A stretch of DNA of 64,000 bases, taken from positions 8,367,460-8,431,459 of the forward strand of contig NC_087083.1 in assembly GCF_026151205.1 (NCBI RefSeq), in the 5' to 3' direction. Below the pieces are notes generated by a model. It saw only the letters and a list, made by a program, of their open reading frames with translations. It made no database searches and was not told where the DNA came from. Position 1 is the stretch's first letter; every line of letters starts with the position of its first letter. Below, one piece after another: positions 11,641 to 22,514 of this stretch. Position numbers and translations under genes: made by a program. This stretch comes from Bolinopsis microptera. Its lineage: Eukaryota; Ctenophora; Tentaculata; Lobata; Bolinopsidae.

Positions 11641-11655
11641 AAATTATTTGGTGAC

Positions 11656-12255
11656 GTGGTCTTCAATCCCAGACAAAAAGGCAAGATAATCACAAAAGAA
11701 AGTGCAACAACTCCTCGCAGCACAGGGAGATCCAAAAGAGCGAGTAACCCAATACAGCGCCAACAGAAAATTGTTCTCCTCTGTGACTTGACCATGCGAA
11801 GCTTTAAACCTGACGAGTTTCCAAAGAGGTACAATGTCTCTGTAATATACAGGCCAAGTTTGAAAGAACTTGACTCGTGCCTCGATTGAACAGTAGAAGA
11901 GATCTCAAACCTCAATCCAGATGCAGTGTACATTCACCTTGGTACTCGGGACATCCTGGAAGGCAACAAGGCTGATATTGTGGTGGGGTCATTAATCAAG
12001 TCTACTGAAAAGAGCCTTAGACAGACCTCTCAACACTGCCAAATATTCATCTCTCACCCCTTTCTCCGCGACCATCCTGGAGAGGAATGGGGTAAGAATA
12101 GTCGACTCATCACAGAGGCAATCAGAAATCTTAAAGATAACAGTGAAAAGGCTGATTTCTGGATGAGATCAAGAGAAAACAGAAACAACAACTTCTACCC
12201 GGGGGATCGGATATCCCACACGACTATCTGTTTGTCCCAGATCAACCTCATCTAA
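11656..12255 (+). pseudogene. LINE ORF1 remnant with SGNH-hydrolase-like fold
   Basis: Two open pieces are separated by an in-frame stop at 11887. The first has a LLCDLTMRSF strand where esterases carry GDS; the second has AVYIHLGTRDI, matching the block III strand (GxND in active enzymes, here GTRD). The catalytic Ser and Asn are therefore replaced. Such esterase-like domains occur in ORF1 proteins of CR1/L2-type LINEs, probably for RNA or membrane association. It directly precedes the EEP ORF. Confidence 0.6.
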
Positions 12256-12427
12256 ATGACAGAGGTATCAGAGTAATCATGGGAAACTTCAAGACAAGTC
12301 TCAATAGTACATTTAGCAGGGACCGTACTTGAATTCTAGTCTCTCATTCTTAGCTCCTCCAAGTCTTCCGAGTTCTCTTCTTCTTTCCTCCTCTCCTCTT
12401 GCCTCTCTCATCTTCTATACCTGACTG

Positions 12428-13780
12428 ATGAACATCGTCAACGGTATAATTTCCTGGAATGTTGCAAACATTCATGGCTTGCTCGGAAACAAAGTTGAGG
12501 ATCCCGAATTTGTCAAAATCATCAGTCCAAATGATATAATCTGCCTCCAAGAAACCGGATGCGAAGTTTCCTATAGTGACATCCGCAAATCAGGTAAAGG
12601 AGGAGGAGTAACCACTTTGGTTAGGAACACAATTGTGGAATATTGCTCTCTGGATAAATGCACACTCACTGCGGACCATACAATGAATATTGTCATTGTT
12701 AAAATCACTGATCCCGACAGCAATCTCAACACCTTTGTTGTCAATAGCTACATCCCACCTACAAATAGCAAACAGAAAAACCGCACTAACTGCTCCGAGG
12801 CAAACTTTGATGCCCTTCAGGAAAAAATAACCAGCATCAAGAATAACCCCAGTGATGAGCTATTACTTCTTGGTGACCTTAATGCCAGGATAGGAGTAGC
12901 TCCAGATTTTCATATGTATGACAGAGTGGACGAATTCGAGCTCTTTCCAGAAACTGGCAGGTCTTCCGACTTCATGGTTATACCTGACGTGGCACCTGTA
13001 TCTCAAAATAGGAACAGCCAGGACAAAATTACCAATAGACATAAAAATCTTTTGCTTGACCTTTGTGGATCACAAAACCTCCTGATCCTTAATGGACGTA
13101 CCATCGGTGACTCTGCTGGAAAATACACATGCTACAAGTGGAACGGAAACAGCGTAGTGGACTACTTCATTGCATCAACATCCTTTCTTCACCGTGTCAA
13201 GAGCCTCTCAGTGGGTGAGCACACTCCGTTCTCCGATCACAATCCAATCTTACTCAGCCTTTGGCATAGACAAAGGGCCCCTCAAAGGAATAGTCAAGCT
13301 CCCACCAGTATCTACGAGGAAGATCCCTTTCGATACAAGATCACAGAAGAGGGTTTAGCCAACTTCACAAAATCATTTGAACAGCCTGAGTTCATTCAAA
13401 GAATCTCCCAACTGACCAAAGATGTCGAATCCACTCCAAAAACCCATGAGGCAGTTGAAGCACTGAATAGGCATATTACAGAACTCATTAACGATGTCGC
13501 TAAAAAAGAGTTCGATATCCCTAAACAAACTAAGAATCCAAAACCTAAGTTCGCCTCATGGTTTGACGGCAAGTGTCACACTGCACGACGCCTTTTCAAA
13601 CGGTCAATAAAAATTGTCGACAATAATCCTGATAACCAGAGAATTAAAACACGGCATCGTGCCAACTCTAGAGGATATCGAAAGATTGTCAATAAGAAAA
13701 GGGATGACTTCTTCAATAGCCTTAACAAGAAGATTAAAAACGGTAAAACTATATCCTGGAGAGATTTCAAGAAGCTTTAG
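12428..13780 (+). CDS. LINE ORF2 N-terminal part: EEP (APE-type) endonuclease
   Basis: An ATG-started frame of 450 codons. Residues 1-280 form the endonuclease-exonuclease-phosphatase domain: ISWNVANIHG, IICLQETG (catalytic Glu), LLLGDLNARIG (Asp/Asn pair), and SDHNPILLSLW near the end (Asp-His pair). The domain nicks target DNA for target-primed reverse transcription. Residues about 290-450 are the basic linker to the RT. A stop at 13780 separates this from the RT region, which continues in frame just beyond, so the element is inactive. ATG 12428 lies right after the ORF1 remnant. Confidence 0.85.
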   Translation: MNIVNGIISWNVANIHGLLGNKVEDPEFVKIISPNDIICLQETGCEVSYSDIRKSGKGGGVTTLVRNTIVEYCSLDKCTLTADHTMNIVIVKITDPDSNLNTFVVNSYIPPTNSKQKNRTNCSEANFDALQEKITSIKNNPSDELLLLGDLNARIGVAPDFHMYDRVDEFELFPETGRSSDFMVIPDVAPVSQNRNSQDKITNRHKNLLLDLCGSQNLLILNGRTIGDSAGKYTCYKWNGNSVVDYFIASTSFLHRVKSLSVGEHTPFSDHNPILLSLWHRQRAPQRNSQAPTSIYEEDPFRYKITEEGLANFTKSFEQPEFIQRISQLTKDVESTPKTHEAVEALNRHITELINDVAKKEFDIPKQTKNPKPKFASWFDGKCHTARRLFKRSIKIVDNNPDNQRIKTRHRANSRGYRKIVNKKRDDFFNSLNKKIKNGKTISWRDFKKL

Positions 13781-14345
13781 AACTACAAGAAGGAAGAAGT
13801 CCAAACTGAAACGGAGCAACTCAACTCTTTCCACCAGTTCTACTCTGAGCTATATTCTGACAATCATCCAACCGTAGACACTCTCACTAAAAGAGCTCTC
13901 CTCGAAGAAGCCAACGCCCTATCCGAGGGATCTGCCCCTAATGAGTCACTGAACAGCCCATTTACATCGGATGAGCTGAACGCTGCGCTAGGCGAACTCA
14001 AATCGGGCAAAGCATCTTCTTTTGACCACATCAGCAACGAAATGCTCCGGGGTCTGAGCATGAATATGAGGTCGCTCCTCCTCAAACTCTTCAATTTGTG
14101 CCTGGAGACAGGAGTCTACCTCTGGAGCAAAAGTGTGATCACACCAATTCACAAAAAAGGGTGCATCAGGAACCCTGACAACTATAGAGCAATAGCAGTC
14201 TGTAGCTGTATCGGAAAACTGCTCTCTACGATGCTGCTATCTCGGCTCGTTAATCACCGCCAAATATCACATCCTGATCCACCCAACCAAGCAGGCTTTA
14301 CCAAAGGAAGTCAATGCAATGACCATATATTTACGCTGATGCTCA
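13781..14345 (+). pseudogene. LINE reverse transcriptase, N-terminal half only
   Basis: Continues the EEP frame after one stop codon. It shows RT motifs 0-2: LKSGKASSFDHISNEML, VITPIHKKG, NYRAIAVCSCIGKLL and NQAGFTKGSQCNDHI. The palm motifs with catalytic Asp residues (A, and the DD of C) are missing, because similarity ends near 14345. Sequence after that has no RT resemblance. Confidence 0.8.
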
Positions 14346-15404
14346 GTCTACCTCTTCATCATCAGTTTGAGTTGCTTCGCCTTGCATTTGAACTTTGCCT
14401 CCACAGTTCACCACGGCACCTCTTTTGGATGCCTCCTGCCGGGCAACACTAGCTCTCAGACACTGGCTAACTTACCGCGCACGAGATTTGAATAACGTTA
14501 CTGTAATGTTCCAAATTATATTTTTAATGTTCAAATGATCTTGCAACCTGTTCTAGATTTGAATGTCCATTCATGCAGTTTGGGCGAACTTCCGTCCTAG
14601 TTTTTTTTTCAAATAATGTAAACTATCATCTTTAAGACCTACTGCAGCCGTCGGAAACGGCTGTATCTTTTATACTTTTGAATCTACGGACACTTAAATA
14701 CCTACAGGCTACAATTGACTGGCAAAGCGTTTATCCCTGAATATATATGTACGTATATATGTATCACGACAATCTATCGTAAAAGTAAAACAGGGGTACC
14801 AGAAAACCAATTTCCCGATACTCCTGAATCTTGAAACATTTTTTGCAGTCGATTTGGTCAACGTCTAGACGCCCTGCAAAATTTGGTAAAGCGAATCGTT
14901 ACCTATAATGAACTAAAATGACCCAATTCCCATAACACAGAAAATGAAATTTGTCGATCCATGCTTCAAACTGTGTATCAAACTGTGAATTGTTATCATT
15001 TTCGTGTAGTTCTTAATCTTACACTGTTTGACAAGCTTGCTTTTCCCATTCCTTCATATCAGTTCCTTTGTCATTTATCAATTACTGTGATAAATGGAAA
15101 GCACATTTACTCCTTGTACACTATAATGCGCCGTGAAGTCGCTGTATTTATATATCAATATGTCCATTGTCTATATCCACAATCAATTTTATTGAGGGCT
15201 GAAATAATTGGAGTGTTCAAGTAAAACTAAATTCAAATGTTCAGAGTTATGGTTAGAGTTATGGTTTATAAGGTTATGGTTATCTCCGATTCTTCGGGTT
15301 TGTGTTTATGTTTTCGATTGGGTTGAGGGTTTATATAAAACCGTTTTATTATCAACCGCTTTTTTATTTTATTTCATTTTTATTTAAAATACCCAATCAA
15401 TTTC
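14346..15404. other. Intergenic stretch, no gene recognised
   Basis: AT-rich DNA with no supported coding frame, RNA gene or clear repeat apart from short simple tracts such as TATATATGTACGTATATAT near 14745. Confidence 0.5.
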
Positions 15405-15590
15405 TCAGGACAAACAATCAAAATCAAATGTCGTAACGCGATTTATTTAATTTCATTTTAAATTGTTGGCACTGAGTTTACTGTTTTATTAGAAATTTCT
15501 TTGAAAGAATAATCAGCAGTTAGAATTATAGTACGTTTTTTTCATCAAGTAGATCAGAGCAGTTGGAATTTGTGTTACCTGGGTGTCTTC
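15405..15590. repeat. Dispersed 180-bp repeat, copy 1 (copy 2 at 18037-18225)
   Basis: About 180 bp starting TTCTCAGGACAAACAATC recur at 18037-18225 with only a few substitutions. The tail with GAGCAGTTGGAATT also occurs near 9415 and 18430. It is a short interspersed repeat family local to this region; the element type is unknown. Confidence 0.75.
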
Positions 15591-15594
15591 CACG

Positions 15595-15780
15595 AACAGT
15601 TTATGGTGTACTTAAGAATGACTTAAGTACAAATTTAAGTACAACCCAATTCGTTTGTCGTCCACGAACTGAGTCTTAAGTACACATTTTTACTTAAGTC
15701 GCATGATTTAAGTTCCTACTTAAATATTTAAGTACGACTTTGGGAGTTAAACTTAGCGTGCACTTAAAGTTGCGTTAGCC
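15595..15780. repeat. MITE-like segment dense in ACTTAAGTA palindromes
   Basis: Within 185 bp the core CTTAAG or TTTAAGTAC occurs about ten times in both orientations, with CCACGAAC occurring twice. The composition fits a small foldback transposable element. Ends and target duplication could not be set. Confidence 0.4.
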
Positions 15781-15826
15781 TCCATATATGGTGCGTGTTG
15801 GAAGCGTAATTGTAATCGATACTTAC

Positions 15827-16480
15827 TTAAGGGCCGGGGGGGTTCACCCTGATTTTTTTGTGAAACTTGTTTTCGAGATAGCAGTTGACCAACAGACTAA
15901 GACCGGTGACCGAACTTTTGAGGGGGTCCCGGACCCCAACCGCCATACGGTGCCCGCGGGGCAGCCACGCCCATATTTGGTCCAAATTAGGCCCAATTTA
16001 GCCAAATAGCCTGAACATGCCCAAGAGGTGAAAAAAGAAAAGTTGGGATTTTCGCCTACCACCAAATTTGTACATTTTACCACTCGCCCAGGTCATCAGA
16101 TATCGCTTCAAAAATTCTTGTGAGTCTAGCTGATGATCATATCCAACTTTATGGAACAGAATTTCTATCAATTCTGAGTTTTAAGGTATGAAATGTGGCC
16201 TCAAACGACTTAGTAAAATTCATCGTAAAAAGGGCCAAAAATGGCAGAATTAAGGCTTAAAATGCTTATTACTCAAAAAGTATCAGTTTTTTTGAAATAC
16301 TTTTTACAGAATCGTAATCAGCTTGATCAGACGAATCTTTTAGTACCAAATGAACTATGTTGTTGAGTGCCATAATTTCGGTGACTTTTCCGCCAAGTGA
16401 CCCTTGAAAACATCATGTACTAGCAGAGTTATATTTTTTTAAAAGAATATTTTAATGGTGTACAGTGTAATTAATATAGT
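15827..16480. repeat. Possible TTAA-flanked, G-tract-tipped element (left end only)
   Basis: At 15827 the string TTAAGGGCCGGGGGGG matches the tip of the 744-bp palindrome at 39641. The following few hundred bases are non-coding and GC-richer than their surroundings. No matching right end was found, so the right limit is arbitrary. Confidence 0.3.
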
Positions 16481-16592
16481 TCAAAAATGTCTCTATTGCC
16501 AAATTGCTTCCAGGCGTTTTGCACGAGCAAAATGTTCAAAAATGTTTGCCTTGATCGGCAAACTTTAACTGTACGGTACTACTATAAGTATA

Positions 16593-16634
16593 GTTTTATA
16601 AATTTCAATACTATAGTATTGAAATTTATAAAAC
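16593..16634. repeat. Perfect 42-bp palindrome
   Basis: The two 21-bp halves are exact reverse complements with no spacer; the centre is CTATAG. It could form a cruciform or be the fused ends of a small transposon. Confidence 0.85.
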
Positions 16635-16924
16635 CTTTGAAAGTCTGACTGTGGCGCACAAAAAAGCATTCCTACACCCCTGAATTATCTGCTATTACAT
16701 GTGAACATTGCGAGGTATCTAGGGGTGGGACAGGAGGAATTATTTTAGTTTTACGGGAAATTGAATAAAAATTGAATCAAGTAATCAAGCTTTCTTGGAA
16801 ACGCGTAGCTCCAGTATAGACATGGGTTTAAGTATAAGTATAACTTACAAGTCATTATCAGGGTACCAACTACCACATCTTACTGCAGGCGGCGCTCAGC
16901 CTGTCATTGATCCGCCTGTCATTC

Positions 16925-17000
16925 CGCGCTCAGCCTGTCATTCCGCCGAATCTCTATATGTTTATGAACATAATAGCCTGGGGTCCCCGACTCCCCAGGT
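16925..17000 (+). repeat. LINE 5'-UTR fragment
   Basis: The segment with CGCTCAGCCTGTCATTCCGC and GCCTGGGGTCCCC matches the reverse complement of about 35035-35115, which lies just upstream of the SGNH ORF1 on the minus strand. This is a detached piece of the same LINE family. Confidence 0.6.
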
Positions 17001-17574
17001 AACCACATCACGATTGAGAAATTTAATTATATCTCCCCACGAATTTTACCTGGTGACCTCGAGGCTTCTCTGTTCATAAACAAATTAAATATATATTGGA
17101 ATAACAATTGATAGGCCGAGCGCCGCCCAGTAACAAGAATTTTGATAGTATTAATTTGTTTATAATTATATGCTCTCTCGTACCACAATTAGAAAGTCTA
17201 TTATTTTACTCTTAGTTCCCAAAAATTATTTCGACAAAAATTTTGGCGGCCCTCTCGTAAATTAATGGCACATATAAATGTTTGCATTGCATTGACACTT
17301 TTATTTGTCACTGACACTATACAATATACATGTAGTTAAACTTAAATTATTTCATGTTCAATTCCATTGGAAATAGTTTTCAACCAAATCCCAAAATTGG
17401 GTAATAATATAAAGTGCATGGAACGTAACAAAAGTTTCCTTTTTCCAAATAAAAGGAAATGATATCAAATTAAATTACCGTTTCTGTACTAAACGCGAAA
17501 TGTTGCCGAGAATGAAATCGGCCGTGAATGAATCAGAATAAGAAAAGCGAACGACCAATATAAACTGAAGTGTT

Positions 17575-17661
17575 TTTCTTTAGTAGTGGAACAGCAATAC
17601 TAAGGTAAATGGTCCGCAGCAGTCCCATTACCTTAGTATTGCTGTTCCACTACTAAAGAAA
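17575..17661. repeat. Perfect 34-bp inverted repeat hairpin with 19-nt loop
   Basis: Arms 17575-17608 and 17628-17661 are exact reverse complements (GTAGTGGAACAGCAATACTA within). The transcript would fold to a perfect stem about the size of a small-RNA precursor. Perfect pairing is more typical of a MITE core or a recent inverted duplication than of a conserved miRNA. Confidence 0.85.
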
Positions 17662-18036
17662 TAATCCCGATAACACTCAACCTCTGCCTGATCCAGAGGA
17701 TATCACCATTTTACCTTCACACAGACATCGAACACTGTAAGAAGATGACGATCAGACCTCATTATTGAAGTGTTTTTCACATTATCTGGCATCCTGAGGA
17801 TAGAAATAGCCGCAGAGATATATGTTTATCTTAGAAACATAGTATGTCCGCAGGCTGGGTTATCGTCAAGGGAAGCATTACTTTACCGTAGATGTTTACT
17901 TAACGGCTAAGAAAGATTCGTAGATTCCTCTACTAGGTTAACTTCCGGTTACCTGATTAAGATTTGCATACCATTGTCGTGACCCTCATACCATCATTTC
18001 GTGACCCCATACCATTGTCGGTCCACTTAGTCACTA

Positions 18037-18225
18037 AGTTCTCAGGACAAACAATCAAAATCAAATGGATCGTAACGCGATTTATTTAGTTTCATTTTAA
18101 ATTGTTGGCACTGAGTTTACTGTTTTATTAGAAATTTCTTTGAAAGAATCATCAGCAGTTGGAATTATAGTACGTTTTTTTTTCATCAAGTAGATCAGAG
18201 CAGTTGGAATTTGTGTTACGTACCT
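18037..18225. repeat. Dispersed 180-bp repeat, copy 2
   Basis: Near-identical to 15405-15590, same orientation. The sequence after it (18420-18480) repeats its tail motif again. Confidence 0.75.
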
Positions 18226-18572
18226 GGAAAGTTGACAGTTAGAATACCACTCTGTAGGACTAGGACTGTATATCTGCAGACTGGTAACCTAATGGTACAG
18301 GTAATAAACACATACCTTTGCTGTGACTCAAGGCAAATCACATACGATCTTTTGATTGTGGAATTCGATTAAAAGGTCCTTTGAGATCCGTGCACCTCTT
18401 AATAAAATAATATTGCTTCTGCGGAACAAGTAGAGAGCAGTTGGAATTTTTGTTACCTGGACAGTGGACAATTAGATTACCACTCTGTAGGACTAGGACT
18501 ATATATCAGTTTGAGTTAATGGATCACGCGTTGCAAGGAACGTAGCCATTTATAAAACTGGCTACGTTGCAG

Positions 18573-18730
18573 GGTAAAATAGATTTTGTATAATTTAGCA
18601 TGCCTCCTGTATTGCGGGCCATATTACATGTTTCAAGTAATGCTTTAAATTCTCTCTGTTTATAAATTTTACCAAAACCCATAATCATGGGTATTGGATA
18701 GGGTGGACCGCTGCCAGTGTCTCTCTTTCC
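18573..18730. repeat. Composite of two dispersed repeats
   Basis: The first part matches 8738-8830. The second part (about 18664-18730), with GTGGACCGCTGCCAGTGTCTC, matches 32267-32325. Confidence 0.6.
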
Positions 18731-19700
18731 CAAACAAAAGGAAACGATATTAATTTGAATAACCGTCCGCAAATGCAAAATGATACCGAGAATGAAATCG
18801 GTCGCTCGCTTTTCCCATTTATTCACGACTTACGAATTGTAATAAGTTTCAATTAATTATATCAATCACATGCTGCAAAAAAACTCTTTGGGTTGCCTTC
18901 GCGTCGATACCTAGTATTTCGGGATAAGGTTGGTAATTAGTGTCCAATTAGCTGATGTTTATTGAATCTTTATTGCCGAGTACGGCTACCCCTATTACAA
19001 TTGACACCATTTGGGTGTCCAAATTTCGGGACCTAAAGTTTTTATTCCGTGGCCAAGTTTTTATTTCTTCATACTTATAATAAGGCCATAAAAGCATTTG
19101 ACCCAGTTTCCATTGTATATCTCTTAACGGTTTTTGCGAAAAGTCGTGTTAAAGTTGATGCCGTGGTGTCAGTAAAATGGCAACAGATACACTTAGTATA
19201 TCGTCTCGCTTTACATATACACTTACAGTAAGATAATCAGTAGTAAGATAATCAATTGAATTTTAAAATACAAATTAGATTTTAATCAATACTAATGCAA
19301 ATCAAAAGATAAACGGAGGTATTAAGTCGTATTCATAGAAAGTTGGAAAATTTTGGTATTTTGGAATTTCGATATTTTGAATTCCAAAATTTTAAAATTG
19401 ATATTCACTATCTTTTAGCAATTACTAGACAGTCTCTAATTTTGAAATATCTCCGACTGTAAAGGTCACAGAAGGATCCAGTTATAGCATTAGCTAGGAT
19501 TTTTATTGTTGTTTATGTTATCTCTGTGACTCATTATACTGTGTTTACAATATACTTGTTAAGCCCTACTCTTGGGAAAGGAGACGGCCGCGGTATATCG
19601 GGGTTTGTGGTGAATCGGATTTTTATTGTAGTTTTATTTTGTATCATTAATTTAGTTATATTCTCTCAAAACAACTTATTCAAGTAGCTGTAGATCAGTC
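18731..19700. other. Upstream region of the Cys-rich gene, no other gene recognised
   Basis: AT-rich sequence. I see no supported coding frame or RNA gene. The proximal promoter of the gene starting at 19708 should lie here, but no confident TATA box or initiator was identified. Confidence 0.4.
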
Positions 19701-19707
19701 CTGACAA

Positions 19708-20238
19708 ATGATGACAGAGTTTACAAAAGCTTTGTTTTTTCTTGCGGTCATCAGTCTGTCAGTCAGTCAGTCAACAACTATAGCACCGTTCGAGGGGGAG
19801 TTAGAACTTAAAGTAGACATGTTGGCCAGAAGTGACGAGTATGAGTGTGATGACTGTGAACTGGTGCTGGACAGGCTAATCCATACCAAGATCACGTTGA
19901 TACCCGGTGACGAATTTGCGGTCGCTGCATACCTCACTATGAACACATTGCACTGTTTTGAAAAATTCAGAATACACCCTACGGGGGATCCTGGACGCTA
20001 CGAAGAATTCCACTGCACAAATTCTGGTTGTGAATGCCCGGATAAACCCTGTGATGAAACCATAACGATGGTAGTATCTGATTTGCAAGACCATAATCCA
20101 GATGAGTACCAAGAGTGCAAGGGGATGCTAGGGACCAATGCGGAGTTCAAAGTTAGAGATGTAGTAGAATATGACATATACGAACTGGCAGTCGCTGGTC
20201 ATGTTGCAGGTACGTGGGCACACTTTGTTCCATGGTAG
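19708..20238 (+). CDS. Small secreted cysteine-rich protein, family unknown
   Basis: A 176-codon single-exon frame. Residues 1-20 (two Met, then KALFFLAVISLSVSQS) form a good signal peptide, so the product should be secreted. Ten Cys residues follow, several in pairs (CDDC, then CECPDKPC), suggesting disulfide bonds. The rest is acidic and ends GTWAHFVPW. An alternative start is the second Met. A polyadenylation signal lies 160 bp downstream at 20399. The last 26 codons plus 3' UTR are tandemly duplicated at 20553-20826, where the copy is preceded by an acceptor-like CTTCTTGCAG. This copy has no intron at that point, which may mean it is a retrocopy or lost the intron. No known domain was recognised. 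Confidence 0.7.
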   Translation: MMTEFTKALFFLAVISLSVSQSTTIAPFEGELELKVDMLARSDEYECDDCELVLDRLIHTKITLIPGDEFAVAAYLTMNTLHCFEKFRIHPTGDPGRYEEFHCTNSGCECPDKPCDETITMVVSDLQDHNPDEYQECKGMLGTNAEFKVRDVVEYDIYELAVAGHVAGTWAHFVPW

Positions 20239-20398
20239 GGAGGGTTAAACTGTGGCAAGCTGATTGATTTATCATTGTCATTTGTCACGTTTTTAAATTC
20301 AAAGCATATTAGTCCCACCTCCCAATTACATATCATTATTTATCCATCCCTCCACATTTTAAACATTTAATATTTAACCTAGTAAAATTATAATGATT

Positions 20399-20404
20399 AA
20401 TAAA
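20399..20404 (+). terminator. Polyadenylation signal AATAAA
   Basis: AATAAA 160 bp after the stop of the secreted Cys-rich gene. It is conserved in the duplicated 3' end near 20786. Confidence 0.6.
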
Positions 20405-20451
20405 TCACATGCTCAGAAATTGCGGAGGGTCAAGAAAACGGCGGAGAGGAT

Positions 20452-20826
20452 CAAGAAAACGGCGGAGAGGGTCAGTACTCACTCGCAGTATGTCATTCCA
20501 TCAATGTTGTCCTCTCGGTGACTAGTCTCCTGATTGCCTTCTTCTTGCAGATGTAGTAGAATATTGGATGTGCGAACTGGTAGTCGTTGGTTATGTTTCA
20601 GGTACGTGGGCACACTTTGTACCATGGTAGGGAGGGTTAAACTGTGGCATGCTGATTGATTTATCATTGTCACGTTTTAAAATTCAAGGCATATTATAGT
20701 CCCACCTCCCAATTACATATCATTATTTATCCATCCCTCCACATTCTAAATATCTAATATTTAACCTAGTCAAATTATATTGATTAATAAATCACATGCT
20801 CAGAAATTGCGGAGGATCAAGAAAAC
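20452..20826 (+). repeat. Tandem duplicate of the Cys-rich gene's intron end, last exon and 3' UTR
   Basis: The unit has a GC-richer stretch (GGCGGAGAGGGTCAGTACTC), an acceptor-like CTTCTTGCAG, 26 codons matching the C-terminus of the gene at 19708 with an intact stop, and the 3' UTR with its AATAAA. The next copy starts at 20827 and has decayed; it runs into the LINE. Another copy of that junction forms the left end of the window. Confidence 0.75.
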
Positions 20827-21892
20827 GGCGGAGAGGGTCAGTACTCACTCGCAGTATGCATCACTCCATCAATGCTGTCCTCTCGGTGACTAGTCTCCTG
20901 ATTGCATTCTTCTTTTAGGATAATAGCAAATAGGTTGTGCGGAAAATGACATTGATGTGTAATATATGGTTCACGGAAAGACAGTTTTTAGTTTAAGGGG
21001 GAATTTTTAGGTATTTCTTGTCAATTTTGTTGTAGTAAAATTAAAACTTGTTTAATATATAAGGGTGTGTTCAGTCCGCATTTGGGGCTTACTTAATAAT
21101 TGGTAAACATGTGCATGGTATTTTGAAGTCGGGCGATGCAGCCCTGAGATTTTTTAGTCGCATATTTGGCGCTTACTTATATTACTAACAATTAGCAAAT
21201 ATGTGCATGAATTTTTGAAAAATTCTTGTTAGCGTAGTTTTATATTCTCATCAAAAGCGTATTTTAAAATTGTTTGCAACGGATCCCTATTCCAATTAGC
21301 AACCAAACCAAACCTAAACCATACCTAAACCACACCTATACCTATCTCTAGATCAATCGGCCAACTCTCCCAGCTTCAGTATCGCTCTCAACACACCACT
21401 CCATTTCACACCTACTTGAACTCTTTAAAACCTTCACACTTCTCACATTCATTTCTGTCTTAGGGTGTTCATTCTTCCGGGCTATACGTTCTAACATTTA
21501 CGAACCGGTAAAACCGCACAGCTGTACTTTTTCTTTCAACACTATTTACTTTTTCAACACCATTTACTACACAGCACTATTTATCTCATAACTGTTTATT
21601 ATTATTAACCCTTTTAACCTTCTTTTTCTTTTTTTTTCTCAAGGCAGGAATATAGGGTAGTAGTTGTACGAGGCTAATACAGAAAACACACAAAGCTTAC
21701 AGCTTTCGGGCGAAGTATTAGCTAGGTCACGTTAATAGGTCACGTAATAACTATTTAATATATAATATATCATACAGGAACTCACAACGTCACGTTATTT
21801 TGCGATCTTACTATTTTATTTTATTCCATATCAAAATCATCTAGCTCACGTCACACTATCATCTATTAATACTTTAAAAGCTGACACTAAAC

Positions 21893-22300
21893 ATGGTGCT
21901 AACATATAGTAAGACGTTCAAATGTGATAAATGCTCAGTACGAATTCCCAAATCTCGACAGAATCTAATATGCGACATGTGTAGGCAAGTTAAGCACTAC
22001 AAGTGTAGCTACCTTAGCAAAAATGACGTTGAAAACATAATAAAAACTCCAGGATATAGATGGTCTTGTTTTGAGTGTATATCGGGAGTGCTCCCTATCG
22101 GCAATGATGCATCTAGTAATACTTCAGGTTCCAGGAACTCATCATCTCACACAAAATACAAAGTTAGGTGCCATGCCTGCAGTATAGTAGCATGTCGTAT
22201 AAGGCGAATAATCTCAACGAATGTCCCTGGTACAACAATTTGTGCCATAGAAAGTGTTTTAATGGTAGCCTCTACTCGGTTGTCTTCAATGCTGCGCTAA
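21893..22300 (+). pseudogene. LINE ORF1-type PHD finger
   Basis: ATG at 21893. Residues 9-63 have CDKC, CDMC, a KHYKC step and WSCFEC at the end, giving the C4HC3 pattern of a PHD finger. PHD fingers in LINE proteins are thought to bind chromatin or nucleic acid. A frameshift near 22185 destroys the second zinc cluster, which is intact in copy 1 (about 1345-1465). The frame therefore ends early. Confidence 0.7.
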
Positions 22301-22514
22301 AATGATCCCCGGCTTTGGATTTTATGCTTACGAAGTACGAACTACTGAATGTTACTACTGTTAATTTACAGCCCAAAATTTTCAATCCATACGACCGTAA
22401 CAAACTGATAAATAATATAGGGGAACAGATTAGGAGTTCCGAGGAAAACAGTGAACTTTGGGATGAACTATCGGATAAACTAATTAGGTGCACATACCAA
22501 TTTCCTAAACAGAT

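Larger units (their letters stand above)
11640..14345 (+). mobile_element. Non-LTR retrotransposon (SGNH ORF1, EEP, RT N-half), truncated at 3' end
   Basis: In order it holds an esterase-like ORF1 remnant, a complete EEP endonuclease and the first part of a reverse transcriptase. RT homology stops at about 14345, after the QAGFTKG motif and before the catalytic DD. SGNH-type ORF1 proteins are known in CR1/L2-like LINEs, which supports that placement. Loss of the 3' half is the reverse of normal TPRT truncation. Confidence 0.8.

Noticed and set aside
15788-16083. Overlapping open frames in the GC-richer segment near 15.9 kb
   Set aside because: No domain, no usable splice signals, and the segment begins with a transposon-like G-tract tip.
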